From Hawksworthiomyces lignivorus (lineage: Eukaryota > Ascomycota > Sordariomycetes > Ophiostomatales > Ophiostomataceae): a stretch of DNA of 64,000 bases. The notes below the pieces were generated by a model that saw only the letters and a list, made by a program, of their open reading frames with translations, had not been told where the DNA came from and made no database searches. This document shows positions 1 to 10,150 of this stretch, piece by piece (the stretch's first letter is position 1; every line of letters starts with the position of its first letter). The translations under genes were made by a program, and so were the position numbers. The stretch covers positions 186,001-250,000 of the forward strand of contig NTMA01000068.1 in the NCBI GenBank assembly GCA_002917075.1. Reading direction: 5' to 3'.

Positions 1-341
1 CTATTGAAGCTCCTATAGACAGCTAATTGTCCTATTACGCGTTTTTTTCATCGTATCTCGCCATTGAAGCGTGAATGGAAGCATAATCTGTCTGTATAAA
101 ACCGCCATCGTGAGCCATCACGTATTCCCTCATGTGTATCTCACGTCCGCCTTCTATCCCATGAAATTCGCGTATTTCGTTTTCACCCTTGATGAACGTA
201 TGCCACTTTGCGTGCATGAAAAACAAAAATCAAACCAGAGGAACACCCACAGCGAAAGCACATTTGCGAACTTGACCCGAGCTTTCATAGGAGCAAACCC
301 GTAGTTAAAAAATCATGAACTCCATTTCCGTTAAATCATAA
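1..341. other. intergenic, no gene seen
   Basis: Downstream flank of the first minus-strand gene. Open frames here are short (under 80 codons) and resemble nothing recognisable. The stretch probably holds the 3' UTR of the neighbouring gene. No RNA gene or repeat was seen. Confidence 0.5.
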
Positions 342-1945
342 TCAGCTCCGAAAAATCGACAGTTGCACGTTAATGATGATATCCTCTAGTTTCTTGATGA
401 GATCAGCAATAAGCGGGAAAGGGTGATCCCGTTTGTAGTAGCTTCGGATACTATCCAAAAAGCAACGCAGATTGAAGTCTCTAGGTTGAGGCAGCGGCCA
501 CAGGCTAGCATGGTACAAGTCTTGAGTGAATCGCAGGGAGGCCAGAAATTTTTCTTCGTTTGTATAGATGTGGCTAGAAGGCTCTTTCTCTGCGTCAGCG
601 TCTGTCCAATTCCCAGCGAGCGCTCGACCAAGGATAGAAAGTGTTTCAGCAACGGTCTTGTCACGGAGCTCATCAACCTCGTCTGTATATGGACAGAGTT
701 AGTAGCGAACACGAAACTTCTTATAATCGCGTAAATATGTAGCCAGGAAGCAACCTACGACAGTCCAGAACAATAGCGCCTCTGACAAAAGGCGAGAGTG
801 CTCCACATGTAGCAGACTGTTCAGATGTGTCAGCCTTCGAGAAATCTGTTATTAAAGCACATACAGCAAGCCCAAATAAATTTCTCTTGCCCAGCTGCTT
901 TGCAATGTAGAGAATATTGTAGGCGTCGGCGAGAGGCAGCGGTCTGCAAGACGCCTCCAGCTGTGTGTAAGAGATAAGAGGCAGCGTTTTGTAAACATGC
1001 TGTGTGAAAATGTTTTCTATAATCCTCAGGCCTCCAAGCTGGCTGCAGAGTCCCAGTACGCAAGAAAGATCTTCCAAAAAGATACCATCCATGCTTTCTG
1101 TGCAATGGCTGTCGCAGAAGATTGCGTGAGAAATGATCCGCGCTGCGTTGTGCAGGGCCAAAGGATCGAACGTCACGAGCAAGATCGTAACAGGTGCATT
1201 GGATATGTGCCAACAGGACGTCTTCAAAAGCGCCCATCTAGAAAAGTACCGCCCCATAAGTGTGTCGCAGACGGGGAAATCTATATGGCCTGGCGAGTCG
1301 TCATTTTCTGTCCCACAAGGCCTGTAGACGATGCGGATGATGGCATCGCTACAACCAGAAGCTCCCCAAAATGAAGCGCAGTGGTGGGTTTCTTGGAATG
1401 AGTCTTTGAGAGGGCTTCTATATTCATCTATGTTAAATACTCTCCACCGCTCTTATATTATTCTATAGGCGAAATCACTTACGTATCAGTCAATGAGAGC
1501 AAATCTTCAAGATGATTACTCTCTTTTCTCTTGGCAAAAATAGCCTCTGCAGCCTTGCCTTTGGCCGAATTCGCCGAATCTGTCGAGGAAACGCTTATAA
1601 GAAGAACCAAGACATTGGAACTGATAAGAAGTAGAAAATCTTACCAGGCAGACAACGCTCTGTGTTGAATCTAAAATCCTCTTTTCGGAGCCCTGCACCA
1701 TTTCCTTGGTCGGAACGCATTTGTCTAACTGAAGATAGAGCCGGAAAAGCCCAATTGTCGGAACTGTCATGCGTTGACGCTGAAGATAGTTCAGACCCTT
1801 TAGTGTCCCAGAATTCCGAGCTTTCATCGTCACTATCCTCTGGTGTTTTGGAAAGGCTGGGCCAAAAAGTCTGTTTCAGACAAAAATTGTTCTCACCCAT
1901 TGCTAGCTCCCGTGGAACTGTCTGGGGGGTGTCTGCATCCGACAT
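342..1945 (-). CDS. hypothetical protein, four exons, 465 aa
   Basis: I do not recognise this protein, but the gene model is internally consistent. Exons are 1645-1945, 1483-1579, 759-1417 and 342-682 on the minus strand. The introns are 65, 65 and 76 bases, with donors GTAAGA, GTAAGT and GTAGGT. The last intron has a TACTAAC branch site just before its acceptor. The joined exons give exactly 466 codons from an ATG (MSDADTP) to TGA. The N-terminal ~130 residues are polar, acidic and serine-rich, and probably disordered. From about residue 135 a compact alpha/beta-looking region begins (FWGASGCSDAIIRIVYRP), followed by mostly helical sequence to the C terminus (ending in a helix with IADLIKKLEDIII). 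The hydrophobic helical block around LADAYNILYIAKQLG faintly resembles the region after fungal BTB/POZ domains, but no diagnostic motif is present. There is no signal peptide. Confidence is good for the gene and very low for any function. Confidence 0.7.
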
Positions 1946-2093
1946 TGGATCACACTAAGAGTCAATGTGTAGATGGTGATTTCTAGAAAGAGTTTGGTTG
2001 CCTGCTGAGTCAGGTGAAAAGTCAGATAAAAATGCCTAGAACAGGCTGTCCATATACTACGCCTGGTTCCTGAGATGTTCAAATAAATGCCCT

Positions 2094-2532
2094 TTACCTA
2101 CTGTGACGATGGATTTCTGCCAGACGGTCCCGCGTAGTCCGAAACAAGTGACCGAGATCTTTGTCCTCTGAGAAATCTTCTGTGTCTAGATTTCTCGCAG
2201 CTGACGTATTCCGAGGCCCCTTCATCCTGCGTAGAGGAGGGCTCCATGGCGACGTGTCGTTTGCAAAATCAGGAGTGTGCCGTTCCCATACTAGATCAAC
2301 CATATATTAGATCTGTATGCATCTAGGTAGAGAATAGAGCTTGTTTCGTCACAACATGCAAGACAGAAATTCAAGGCATATAAAATCAAGTAACTTGTGT
2401 ACCTTGGCTATAACAAAACGTATTTTGTTTGTTGTTGTCAGCATCCCAGTCGTCAGCATCCCAGTTGGAGTCGGGTGTCATGAGCGTTGGACTCGGGATG
2501 CGGGAATAGTCAACCTCGTCATGGTCCGACAT
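2094..2532 (-). CDS. hypothetical small acidic protein, two exons
   Basis: Possible gene of 108 aa. Exon 1 is 2403-2532 (ATG giving MSDHDEVDYSR) and exon 2 is 2094-2290, with a 112-base intron (donor GTACAC, acceptor CTAG). Joining keeps one frame to a TAA. The protein is acidic and polar, with a short tandem duplication reading WDADDWDAD, and is probably disordered. No family is recognised. The 3' end is uncertain. A well-formed alternative donor (GTAGGT, at the last codons) and a CTGAC..CAG acceptor would replace the final residues and end at a TAG near 1955, only ten bases before the ATG of the next gene. The in-frame sequence also stays open upstream of the chosen ATG, so the start may lie further out. 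It could be part of a longer transcript with the downstream gene, although I found no in-phase splice joining the two. Confidence 0.35.
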
Positions 2533-3930
2533 GATTTCGAAGCACCGCGAGGACGGTAGTGTCATTATCTTTGTGGAAAGAAGAGAAGAAGCCATGTCAC
2601 TGTCGAGAATGGTTGCTAGAGGTACGGTAGTGTTTGCTAAGGAAATATGACGGCAGTGCAAGGCGTCCTCAGGACAAGGTGTGGATTGTTTGAAGCTTAA
2701 CGAAAGAACTGGAGATAGGAACAGAGCATGGAAATGGCAGAAAACGAAAGCACAGCTAGAGACAGATAGCAGAGATAGCAAGTAGAGACTTCAAAATTAA
2801 GGCGAAAATCAAGAACGCAAGCAGGACTAAGCAGAAAGACAGAAAGACAGAAACAATAAAACGGAAAGAAAAGGAAGATGAGAAATATGAAGTTAAAAAA
2901 AGAAAGAAAAAAAAAATCTCGAAAGAAGTGTATGGAGAATCTGATAGGCCTTAGGCTCTGGCCTGATGGTCCAAGTCGATGTGATAACGTCTATCACAAT
3001 GTCGAGTATGGCGTGTGGCAGATGAAAGATTGTTGAAAGGAGCCTGGAGAGAAGTTTTATGTCAAATGCAACAAAATCAGAAGTAATACAAACGCGTGGC
3101 GCGTGGGACGTCAACAATTTCAAACGGCCAGCTAGCTCCTGCCTCTGGGTTGGTCTTTATGGCCTCTTCTTTAAGTAGCAAGCATATTAACTCGTCTAGA
3201 CCTCTGATGTAAAACCAAAAAAAAAAAAAAAAAAACTGCAAGAACCATGATATTACATTGTCTTCTAATCAATAGCCTCCAAGACTAAGTGGATTTCATA
3301 ATCTTTAAATTAATTAAATTAATAGTCGTATGCTAGACCTGTTGCTCTTCTTTTAAGATCATCTCTCCATTTATTTAGCTCAGGCAGTGTGTCTGCTTTG
3401 TTGGCTGCGCATTTCCATATCCACATTCGAGGACAAAACGATATCCCGCCCAGCGTCTTCTGTCCCGGTACGAGCACAAGCGTTGCATAAGAGAACCACT
3501 CGCCAAAACTCACCAGCAATGATTGCCTTCCTAGGTGATCTAGTCGTCGTTGCGTTTGCCGTGGTAGGCTTATCGCCAAGCTTCATGATCAACATCAGCC
3601 CCGCCAACTGAGGGCGATTACACTGCGACAACACATTTAATGGAATTGGAATACCAAGTCTGGAAACACTACATGCCAACGTCAAGCACTCGGGTTCTAT
3701 ACGAAGCTTCGTCGTATATGCCGTATATGCGACTTACGTGTAATATTTTGCCCTTTCCTATAGTATCCCAGAGGTCCAAATAGGGGTATCACGTGATAAT
3801 AAACAAATAAGATAACATTCGTCGCCGAGGGGAAAAAAAGTAAGCCCTGTAGTGCACTACAGCGTGAAAACTATTTGAGCTTAGCCAGACGCTTTTCCAT
3901 ACGGCCTGACGTTTCCATCTAAGCCTAGCC
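2533..3930. other. intergenic, no supported gene
   Basis: About 1.4 kb. Contains purine-rich and A-rich tracts (near 2885-2920, and a run of about 20 A near 3218-3238) and two minus-strand open stretches (2893-3123 and 3319-3685). Neither stretch starts with a convincing ATG or resembles a family. The last ~250 bases probably contain the promoter of the following plus-strand gene. Confidence 0.45.
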
Positions 3931-4650
3931 ATGTCTTTCCTACGACGCTTTCACTCTAGCCGGCTTGCTGCGGCTGCGGCACCAGCATCACCGTCTCCCC
4001 TGCTTGGCGGGCGTCCGCTCCGGCGAGTTGCCAACGTGCGGACGACGGCGACGAGCCGCGCAAGCGCTCCTCCTCGGCGACAGTACAGCACAGAGGGTCC
4101 TAAGGGCGGCAGCCGCGAGACCCGCACAGGGCCCGACACCACGGGCTCTTCGTCGTCGTCCTCCCGACTCGAGCGCGTCCTCGCCCGCCTGCCGCGGCCG
4201 CTGCGCCGCTACGCGGCCGGCCTGCGTGGCGCGCCGGTGTCGCACGCTGCGGCGTTTCTAGTGCTGCACGAGATCACGGCCGTGGTGCCGCTGCTGGCGC
4301 TGTTCGGGCTGTTCCACTACGCGGGCGACGCCACGTACGCGCCGCTCGGCTACATGCAGCAGCACTACGGGGCGCAGGTGGCCGAGGGCGTGCGGCGGTT
4401 CGAGCGGTACTTTCGGCGCAAGGGCTGGCTGGCGGCCGAAGAAGAGGTGGAGCAGGGCGAGCAGAAGGATGCCGACGGCGGCCTGCCGGCCGGCTGGAGC
4501 AGCGGCCGCTACCGGCTCGTCGTCGAGGTCGGCCTGGCCTACGCCATCACCAAGGTGCTGCTGCCGGCGCGCATCCTCGTCAGCCTATGGGCGACGCCGT
4601 GGTTCGCGGGCGTGCTGGGCCGGCTGCGCAAGCTGCTACCGCGCAAGTGA
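3931..4650 (+). CDS. DUF1279 (FAM210-like) mitochondrial membrane protein
   Basis: Single-exon 239-aa protein. The N terminus is Arg/Ser/Ala-rich with almost no acidic residues for ~50 residues (MSFLRRFHSSRLAAAAAP), a strong mitochondrial presequence, ending near RRQYSTEG. The DUF1279 core lies at about residues 100-235. A conserved-looking HEITAVVPLLALFGLFHYAG segment opens it as a first membrane helix. An amphipathic stretch follows (GVRRFERYFRRKGWL). A second hydrophobic segment (LVVEVGLAYAITKVLLPARI) precedes a basic C terminus. Metazoan relatives FAM210A/B sit in the inner mitochondrial membrane and affect mitochondrial translation and respiration. The role of the fungal proteins is mostly inferred from these. 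An acidic insert (about 170-185, EEEVEQGEQKDADGG) is probably a loop. The gene is convergent with the nucleoside diphosphate kinase gene, with ~260 bases between the stop codons. Confidence 0.8.
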   Translation: MSFLRRFHSSRLAAAAAPASPSPLLGGRPLRRVANVRTTATSRASAPPRRQYSTEGPKGGSRETRTGPDTTGSSSSSSRLERVLARLPRPLRRYAAGLRGAPVSHAAAFLVLHEITAVVPLLALFGLFHYAGDATYAPLGYMQQHYGAQVAEGVRRFERYFRRKGWLAAEEEVEQGEQKDADGGLPAGWSSGRYRLVVEVGLAYAITKVLLPARILVSLWATPWFAGVLGRLRKLLPRK

Positions 4651-4908
4651 AACCAGAAGGTGGGGGGACGAGCCGCGCTACGGACGATAGAATTACGATG
4701 CGATACGGCACAACACAACGAGGGCTGCCTTGTCTGGCTGCCGTTCAACAAGGGCTGTTTAGCTTTTTTGCTTTATTGCATATTTCTGCTTTTTTTCTTT
4801 CTATGTTCAATTCCCTCCATTTTGTATGCCGATCCTTTTGGGACCAGGTCCTCCTCTACCCGTCGTCTCTACAAACGCGAGCTGCCTCTCAGCGGCAACG
4901 AATCGCGC

Positions 4909-5781
4909 TTACTCGTACACCCAGTCGTACTGGGCAGCCTTGTAGCTGATCAGATCCTCCTTGGAGAACCACAGGGCGATCTCCTTCTTGGCGTTCTCGA
5001 CGCTGTCGGAGCCGTGGCAGACGTTGCGGCCGGTGGAGATGGCGAAGTCGCCGCGAATGGTGCCGGGCTGCGAGTTCAGGGGGTTGGTGGCACCCAGGAG
5101 GGCACGGCCGGTCTTGACGGCATCGAGGCCCTCCCAGACCATGGCGACGATGGGGCCGCTGAGCATGTCTGCAGAGGAAAAACAGAGAGGTTAGCGACAA
5201 GGAAGGAGGAACAGACACTAAGGGTGGACGTGAAAGCTCGACATACAGTTGATCAGACCGGGGAAGAAAGACTTCTCCTTCAGGTCAGAGTCTGGAGAGT
5301 GTTCGTTAGTACCAATGCCCTTTTTTCTCTCTCAACAGTTCCATGCACAGGTTTCTCCGGGGAGCATACAGTGAGTCTCGAGGTGAGCCTTGGAGGGAGA
5401 GACGAGCTTCAGGGCAACCAGCTTGTAGCTATGCCGAAGTTAGCAGAGAGTAAGAAGCGGCGAGAGCCAGGGGGAACGGACTGGGACAGTGCTTACCCGC
5501 GCTGCTCGAAGCGGCTGATGATGGGGCCGACAAGGCCGCGCTGAAAGGGAGAGTTAGAAAGATTCCGTCACGCTGTCTTCCTCAGAAAAGATGGACAGTC
5601 ACCAACCTGGACACCATCGGGCTTGATGGCAATGAAGCTGGTACAGAGTTAGCAGAGCTTAGGTGAGCCCAATGGGCAGCAGAGGCAAGCACAAAAGAGA
5701 ATAGAGACAGAAAAAAAAAAGCTTTCAACCCGAGAGCAGAATGCTGAAAGAGGACTGCACTTACGTCTGCTCGGAAGCCAT
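4909..5781 (-). CDS. ndk-1: nucleoside diphosphate kinase, six exons
   Basis: Transfers the gamma-phosphate between nucleoside tri- and diphosphates through a phosphohistidine, keeping NTP/dNTP pools balanced. Fungal orthologues also act in signalling. Exons: 5765-5781, 5607-5637, 5497-5540, 5370-5428, 5247-5291 and 4909-5168. They join to 152 codons (151 aa), the normal family length. Visible family signatures: [28 protein letters not shown], the GTIRGDFA loop, and NVCHGSDS around the active-site histidine (NxxHGSDS). The C terminus is YDWVYE. Introns are short, with clear branch sites (for example ACTAAC before the exon-5 acceptor). Exon 1 encodes only MASEQ plus two bases, so the first donor lies right after the start. 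The frame stays open for about 127 codons upstream of this ATG and could encode a hydrophobic extension (see findings). The start chosen here is the one that matches family length. Confidence 0.95.
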
Positions 5782-7098
5782 TGTGTTTGGTGGGGGTGAC
5801 GAGATGATGGGAAGTGCTGGGGACGAATTCGAGTTGTGATGAAGAGTAGAAACAGAACTGTTCAAGACAGGACAGGCAGTGGAGGACTCAAGGTGTTTAT
5901 GTTGGTAGAGAAGAGCGAGAAGAAGGGCGACGATGGCCAGGAGCAGAGACGAGAAAAGTAGCCGTAGTGGTGGGGTTAAAATTTGCGGTGACCGATGGTG
6001 GGGCACATGCGTTATCCTCTGGTCGTGGGTGGTGGCAGTGGCAGTGGTAGTGGTGGTTGTCGTACTCGCTCTCGCAGAGTTCTGGTGCTGGCGCTGGTGC
6101 TCTTCAGGCTCTTCAGAGGAGGGGTTCGCTGGTGCCGCTGGGGCCATTGCTGTGGGAACCAATGCGGTTGGCTCGCGCTGTGTGTTGTTCTATTTTGGTA
6201 GACTACTGCACAATACTACACAGTTGCACGTACAGCTTCGTCCCTGCAGAGGGAAAAGAAAATAAAAGAAAGGGGACCTAAGCAAAGATGATAGAGTATG
6301 ATTTTCAAAAAGAGAAACAAAAGACGAAGCAATAATAGAGCTAAAGCAGAAATGAACGACGTCGCTTGCTGTCTTCCTCAAACAAACAAAAAAAAAAAAA
6401 AGAACAAAAAAGGCGAACTGGCGAGAAGACAGAGAGTTCGAGAGAGACCATCGAAAGATTGGGCTTGCATTTCTCAGTGGTCAGTACATACGTCGTTACT
6501 GAGTACACGTATCGTATTAATTAGATCTATATGCTTAGGTTCAACTAGTCTGTAATAGGACCAGAGCACTTCTCTTGCTTTTTTGCTGAAGCCTATGCTT
6601 ATAGTACCTCGAAAAGTGTATACAAATTCTGGCATTTTCAAAATGCATATAGCGGGGATGCCACAGTGGCACAAGCGCTGTCCCTCCTTCCCTCTCTCCA
6701 CACCCAAAACTGGTTGCCCCCCCAAAAACAGAAGCCCCAAACACTTTTTCCCCTGATTGCAGTGCGCCTTCCTTGGCCAAGCTCGCAAGGTGTTCTCTGA
6801 GTGAGGAAGGTCTCCACTTTTTCTTTGTCGCTGTCAACCATTCCTATTTAGGCTTATAGGAATGAAAGGGACAGCTTGACTTCGACCTTTGTATCTGACA
6901 CCTCTTCGATTTGTAGATGCAACAACAACAAGGGCCGTCGATGGTCTACGTTGATGCAATTTGCAGTTCTTTTTCTCATTGTATCCATCGATTGAATGCA
7001 TCTGCATTTTGATCTTTTTTATTGTACTTTTCCACAGACCTGATCGCATCCAGGCCGGCACTGGTGCTGCCAGCGTGTCGTTTTTCGACTGTGCAGCC
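5782..7098. other. divergent intergenic region (NDK / glucosidase II)
   Basis: Separates the divergently transcribed NDK and glucosidase II alpha genes. Holds the NDK leader (CT/GA-rich and GTGGTG-rich at 6000-6110), A-rich stretches (6380-6410) and short open frames with no family resemblance (6474-6837 minus). Upstream of the glucosidase start there is a T-rich tract. No RNA gene was found. Confidence 0.5.
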
Positions 7099-10000
7099 AT
7101 GCGGTCCTCGACCCTGACATGGGCCTCTGGCCTGTGTTTGTTGTCGGCGCTGTCATCACTCTCACCAGTCCGTATGTACTTCTCCTGATGCATCTCCTAG
7201 GGGAAGATTGGACCGAGTCGGAAATTCTCTCTTTTTCTTCAAGCTAACCATCTGACCACCGTCTCTCTCGTCTGATTCAGTCGCTGTTAAGGAACACGAT
7301 TTCAAGAAGTGTGATCAGTCCGGCTTCTGCAAGCGCAACCGCGCCCTCGCCGATTCGGCCACCGCCGCCGGCACATCATGGAACTCTCCCTACCGCGTCC
7401 TCCCCGAGTCCGCTTCCCTCCAAGACGGCCAGTTCCAGGCCGTCGTCCTCAAGACCATCGACGACCAGGGCACCACCGTGCGCCTGCCGCTGACCGTCTC
7501 CTTCACGCAGGCCGGCGTGGCCCGGGTCACGCTCGACGAAGAGAAGCGCCAGAAGAAGGAGATTGAGCTGCGGCACGGCAGCACCGCCCGGAAAGAGCGC
7601 TACAACGAGGCCGAGAGGCTGGTCATCGTCGGCGGGCTCGACCTCGACAAGACCGCCAAGAAGGTCGACGGCGTCGACGCCAACTCGGGCATCGTCATCC
7701 AGTATGGCCCCTCGGGCAAGTTTGAGGCCCAGATCCGCTACAACCCCTTTGGCATCGACTTCAAGCGCGACGGCTCCACGGAGATCCAGCTCAATGACCG
7801 CGGCTTCCTGAACATGGAGCACTGGCGGCCCAAGATCGAAAAGCCGGAGAAGAAGGAAGGCGAAGAAGAGAAGAAGGAGGACGAGGCCGCTGCCGCTGGC
7901 GCCGAGGACGAGAGCACCTGGTGGGAGGAGACCTTTGGCGGCAACACGGACTCGAAGCCTCGCGGCCCCGAGAGCGTGGGCCTTGACATCTCTTTCCTCG
8001 GCTACAAGCACGTCTACGGCATCCCCTCGCACGCCGGCCCGCTCTCGCTCAAGGAGACCCGTGGCGGCGACGGCGCCTACACTGATCCCTACCGCCTGTA
8101 TAATTCTGACGTGTTCGAGTACATTCTCGACAGCCCCATGACGCTGTACGGCTCCATCCCCTTTTTGCAGGCCCACCGGCCTGACTCGACCGTCGGCGTC
8201 TTCTGGATGAATGCGGCCGAGACGTGGGTCGACATTGTCAAGGAGAAGACCAAGACCAACCCCAAGGCCATTGGTGTTCCCTCATCCATGACCGACACCA
8301 AGACCCACTGGATCTCGGAGACCGGCCTGCTCGACGTCTTCGTCTTCCTCGGCCCCTCTCCGCAGGACGTCATCGAGCGGTACAGCGAGCTGACCGGCTA
8401 CACGGCCATGCCGCAGGAGTTCGCCCTCGGCTACCACCAGTGCCGCTGGAACTACCTGTCGGACGACGACGTCAAAGACGTCGACCGCAAGATGGACAAG
8501 TTCGGCATCCCCTACGACGTCATCTGGCTCGACATCGAGTACACCGACGGCAAGCGCTACTTCACCTGGGATCCGGACAAGTTCAAGGACCCCCTGGGCA
8601 TGAACAAGCGGCTCGACGAGCACGGCCGCAAGCTCGTCACCATCATCGACCCCCACATTAAGAACGACGAGGGCTACTCGATAGTGTCTGAGCTCAAGTC
8701 CAAGGAGCTGGCCGTCAACAACAAGGAGGGCAAGATCTTTGACGGCTGGTGCTGGCCCGGCTCTTCGCACTGGATCGACGCGTTCAACCCCAAGGCGATC
8801 GAGTGGTGGAAGTCCCTCTTCAAGTACGACAAGTTCAAGGGCACCGCCGAGAACACGTTCATCTGGAACGACATGAACGAGCCGTCCGTCTTCAACGGGC
8901 CCGAGACCACCATGCCCAAGGACAACCTCCACTTTGGCGGCTGGGAGCACCGCGACGTGCACAACCTGAACGGCATGACCTTCCACAACGCCACCCAGCT
9001 GGCCCTGCAGTCGCGGAAGCCCGGCGAGCTGCGCCGCCCGTTCGTACTTACTAGGTCGTTCTTCGCGGGCTCCCAGCGCTTCGGCGCCATGTGGACGGGC
9101 GACAACCAGGCCGAGTGGGGCCATCTGGCCGCCTCTATTCCCATGGTCCTGAGCCAGGGCATCGCGGGCTACCCCTTTGCCGGTGCCGACGTGGGTGGCT
9201 TCTTCGGTAACCCCGACAAGGAGCTGCAGACCCGCTGGTACCAGGCGGGCGCCTTCTACCCCTTCTTCCGCGGACACGCGCACATCGACTCGCGCCGCCG
9301 CGAGCCCTACCTGGCCGGCGAGCCGTACACGGCCATCATCACGGCCGCCCTGCGCCTGCGCTACAGCCTGCTGCCGGTGTTCTACACCGCCTTCCACGAG
9401 GCGCACGCCAGCGGTGCGCCAATCCTGCGCCCGCTCTACTACACCCACCCCAACGTGGAGGCCGGCTTCGGCATCGACGACCAGTTCTTCTTGGGCAACA
9501 CGGGCCTGCTCGTGAAGCCGGTGGTCCGCGAGGGCGAGAACACCGCCGCCATCTTCATCCCCGACAACGAGGTGTACTACGACTACTTTGACTACAGCGA
9601 GGTGCCCACCAAGCCGCAGCAGATCACCACCGTGCCGGCGCCGCTCGACACCATCCCCCTGCTGATGCGCGGCGGCCACATCTTTGCCCGCCGCGACCAG
9701 CCGCGCCGGTCTAGCGCCCTCATGAAGTTCGACGACTACACCCTGGTTGTCACTGTGCCCAAGAGCGGCGGCCGCGCCGAGGGCTCGCTCTACGTAGATG
9801 ACGGCGATTCGTTCGACTTTGAGACGGCCGGCCAGTACATCCACCAGAAGTTCACCCTGGACCTGGATAGCAGCACCATCACGTCTGCGGACGCTGAGGG
9901 CCGCGACACAGCCAAGCTCAAGCAGGGCGCCTGGCTCAAGGCCATGCGCGACGTCCACGTCGACAAGATCATCATCGTCGGCGCGCCCGCCCACTGGGCA

Positions 10001-10150
10001 GGCAAGAAGGAGGCCACTGTCGCGTCCGAAGGCAAGACCTGGACGGCGTCGCTGGACTTTACGCCGGCGAGCGGCGGCCGGGCTGCGTTCGCGGTGATCC
10101 GTCACGTGGGCCCGCGGATCGGCGCCGACTGGACGGTGACCGTCGCCTAG
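7099..10150 (+). CDS. gls2: glucosidase II alpha subunit (GH31)
   Basis: ER alpha-glucosidase that trims the two inner alpha-1,3-linked glucoses from N-glycans, feeding the calnexin quality-control cycle. It acts with a separate beta subunit that provides ER retention. Exon 1 (7099-7171) encodes a signal peptide (MRSSTLTWASGLCLLSAL). The 109-base intron has donor GTATGT and a TCTGATTCAG acceptor. Exon 2 runs 7281-10150, for 980 aa in all. The mature N terminus has the typical KEHDFKKCDQSGFCKRNR motif. The GH31 nucleophile motif WNDMNEPS lies near residue 553 (Asp about 555). The acid/base region RSFFAGSQRFGAMWTGDN has its Asp near 632. DGWCWPGSSHWIDAFNP and FPFAGADVGGF-type segments shape the sugar pocket. 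A charged Lys/Glu insert (about residues 212-232, EKKEGEEEKKED) is typical of fungal GIIalpha. The length matches the family, and there is no C-terminal retention signal, as expected. Confidence 0.95.

Noticed and set aside
2893..3123. 76-codon minus-strand frame in A-rich DNA
   Set aside because: Ends in a poly-Phe tract created by an A-rich stretch; no homology or splice context.
3319..3685. Minus-strand frame of ~100 codons with a possible GTGAGT..CAG intron
   Set aside because: The apparent first codon is not ATG, no family resemblance, and the two downstream frames cannot be joined into one longer protein.
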